From: Streptomyces sp. AC558_RSS880
GTDB lineage: Bacteria; Actinomycetota; Actinomycetes; Streptomycetales; Streptomycetaceae
Assembly: GCF_019049255.1 (NCBI RefSeq)
Contig: NZ_JAGMUJ010000033.1
Coordinates: 1 to 64,000 of the forward strand
DNA length: 64,000 nt
Reading direction: 5' to 3'
Made by a program: the position numbers and the translations under genes. Positions 62,920-64,000 of the stretch are shown here, in pieces. Numbering within the stretch: the stretch's first letter is position 1; each line of letters begins with the position of its first letter. The notes under the pieces were generated by a model that had not been told where the DNA came from, did no database searches, and saw only the letters and a list, made by a program, of their open reading frames with translations.

Positions 62920-63996
62920 TTACGTCGCCAGGGCTTCCTCCGGGGTTCCGCTCGCCCTCTGGGGGGTGACCGTCACTTCTCGGTGGGCCGGGTCCCGGAC
63001 CTCGCCCACCAGGAGTTCCAGGACGTCCTCCAGGGCGACCAGGCCCAGGACCTTGCCGGAGGCGTCGGAGACCTGGGCCAGGTGGGTCGCGGCGCGGCGC
63101 ATCACCGTGAGGGCGTCGTCCAGGGGGAGTTCGGGGCGGAGGGTCGTCATCGGGCGCCACAGGTGCTGCGGGACGGCACGGTCGGAGTCCTCCAGGTCCA
63201 GTACGTCCTTGACGTGCAGGTAGCCCATGAAGGCACCGCTGTCCGCGGCCACCGGGAACCGGGAGTACCCGGTGCGGGCGGTGAGCTCCACGATCTGCCC
63301 CGGGGTGACCGCGGGCGTGACCGTCACCAGCGACTCGCGGTCCAGCAGGACGTCCGTCACCGGGCGGGAGCCCAGCTCCAGCGCGTCCTCCAGGCGCTCG
63401 GCCTCCTCGGGGTCGAGGAGACCGGCCTGGCCGGCGTCCTCCACCAGCCGGTTGAGCTGTTCGCTGGTGAAGACGGCCTCGACCTCGTCCTTCGGTTCGA
63501 CGCGGAACAGCCGCAGGACGGCCTGGGCGCAGGCGCCGAGCGCGATCGTGACCGGCTTGCACAGACGGGCGAACCAGACCAGGCCGGGGCTCAGCCACAG
63601 CGCGGCCTTCTCGGGGGCCGCCATCGCCAGGTTCTTCGGGACCATCTCGCCGATGACGAGATGGAAGAAGACCACCACGGCGAGCGCGATGACGTAGCCG
63701 AGCGGGTGGATCATGCCGTGCGGCAGGTGCATCCACGCGAAGACCGGTTCCAGCAGGTGGGCGACCGTCGGTTCGGCGACGGCGCCCAGGGTCAGCGAGC
63801 AGACGGTGATGCCGAACTGGGCCGCCGCCATCATCTGCGGCAGGTGTTCCAGGCCGTACAGCACCTGGCGGGCGCGGGCGGTGCCGAGCGGTTCGATCTG
63901 GCTGCGGCGGACCGACACGAGCGCGAACTCGGCGCCGACGAAGAACCCGTTGCCGAGCACGAGCAGCCCGGCGAAGAGGAGTTGCAGCACGCTCAT
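62920..63996 (-). CDS. CNNM/CorC-like membrane protein with CBS pair
   Basis: This 358-residue protein has an N-terminal CNNM (DUF21) transmembrane domain with about four helices (NGFFVGAEFALVSVRRSQIE; FFHLVIGEMVPKNLAMAAPE) and a CBS-pair domain (ELTARTGYSRFPVAADSGAF to VLGLVALEDVLELLVGEVRD). The family exports divalent cations, often magnesium or cobalt. It lacks the C-terminal CorC/HlyC domain. ATG 63996 is at the edge of the window and an upstream same-strand gene may overlap it. A second CNNM gene often precedes such genes. Confidence 0.92.
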   Translation of the reverse strand: MSVLQLLFAGLLVLGNGFFVGAEFALVSVRRSQIEPLGTARARQVLYGLEHLPQMMAAAQFGITVCSLTLGAVAEPTVAHLLEPVFAWMHLPHGMIHPLGYVIALAVVVFFHLVIGEMVPKNLAMAAPEKAALWLSPGLVWFARLCKPVTIALGACAQAVLRLFRVEPKDEVEAVFTSEQLNRLVEDAGQAGLLDPEEAERLEDALELGSRPVTDVLLDRESLVTVTPAVTPGQIVELTARTGYSRFPVAADSGAFMGYLHVKDVLDLEDSDRAVPQHLWRPMTTLRPELPLDDALTVMRRAATHLAQVSDASGKVLGLVALEDVLELLVGEVRDPAHREVTVTPQRASGTPEEALAT

Positions 63997-64000
63997 CCGG

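Overview
The window is a stretch of a Streptomyces chromosome. The GC content and third-position GC are very high, GTG and TTG starts are common, and the gene set is typical of the genus: crr-ptsI with DasR-type operators, a cvn conservon, smeA-sffA, rbpA with a sigma-R promoter, and a stand-alone polyprenol-phosphate mannosyltransferase. Most genes are single-copy core genes. Accessory material is limited to one decayed IS200/IS605-type element, two gene relics and one dispersed 80-bp repeat.

Layout. 1-480: 5' end of a 16S rRNA (minus strand) with its leader and promoter region. 485-2889: two DasR boxes, crr-ptsI and a terminator. 2905-11639: a hypothetical protein, acetoacetyl-CoA synthetase, a GH31-like protein that lacks both catalytic carboxylates, a Nudix hydrolase, a secreted VanX-like dipeptidase and an EAL-CBS-GGDEF protein. 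11991-14156: glpF, then a tnpB-bearing element that replaced almost all of glpK, leaving the glpK ribosome binding site on one side and its last ~35 codons on the other. 14241-22364: a conservon (cvnA-B-C-D) with an ATP-dependent 5-oxoprolinase gene lying between cvnC and cvnD and overlapping cvnD. 22783-24362: a membrane protein and an IclR regulator. 24386-31530: a three-gene SMC-kleisin-KITE operon (MukBEF/MksBEF/Wadjet-like) with no visible nuclease gene.

31600-36908: a GntR regulator divergent from an operon of an MFS transporter, a DUF1445 (D-glutamate cyclase-like) gene and pxpA-pxpB-pxpC, giving the window a second, unrelated 5-oxoproline-cleaving system. 36905-40067: an overlapping minus-strand set of two GT4 glycosyltransferases and an SGNH hydrolase. 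40229-44537: HEAT-repeat and ankyrin proteins, then smeA-sffA (sporulation septum). 44711-49136: a divergent MocR regulator/YczE-like membrane protein pair, a glycerophosphodiester phosphodiesterase and a UMF1-type transporter. 49327-51460: rbpA, fxsA and the mannosyltransferase ppm. 52000-57745: an amidohydrolase, an Lrp regulator, two small conserved proteins, an acyl-CoA dehydrogenase, a chitinase relic that keeps a DasR-like box, and a TetR regulator. 57840-63996: a 46-residue membrane protein, a Tat-type C39-like peptidase, a P-loop kinase, a candidate small RNA, an EccA-like TPR/AAA+ ATPase, a second copy of the 80-bp repeat, and a CNNM/CBS transporter.

The main points for follow-up are the nuclease-less SMC operon, the catalytically empty GH31 protein, the conservon that encloses 5-oxoprolinase, the glpK deletion, and the short transcript with two competing terminator-type hairpins at about 60514-60585. 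Family assignments come from reading motifs and translated sequence. No database search was run.
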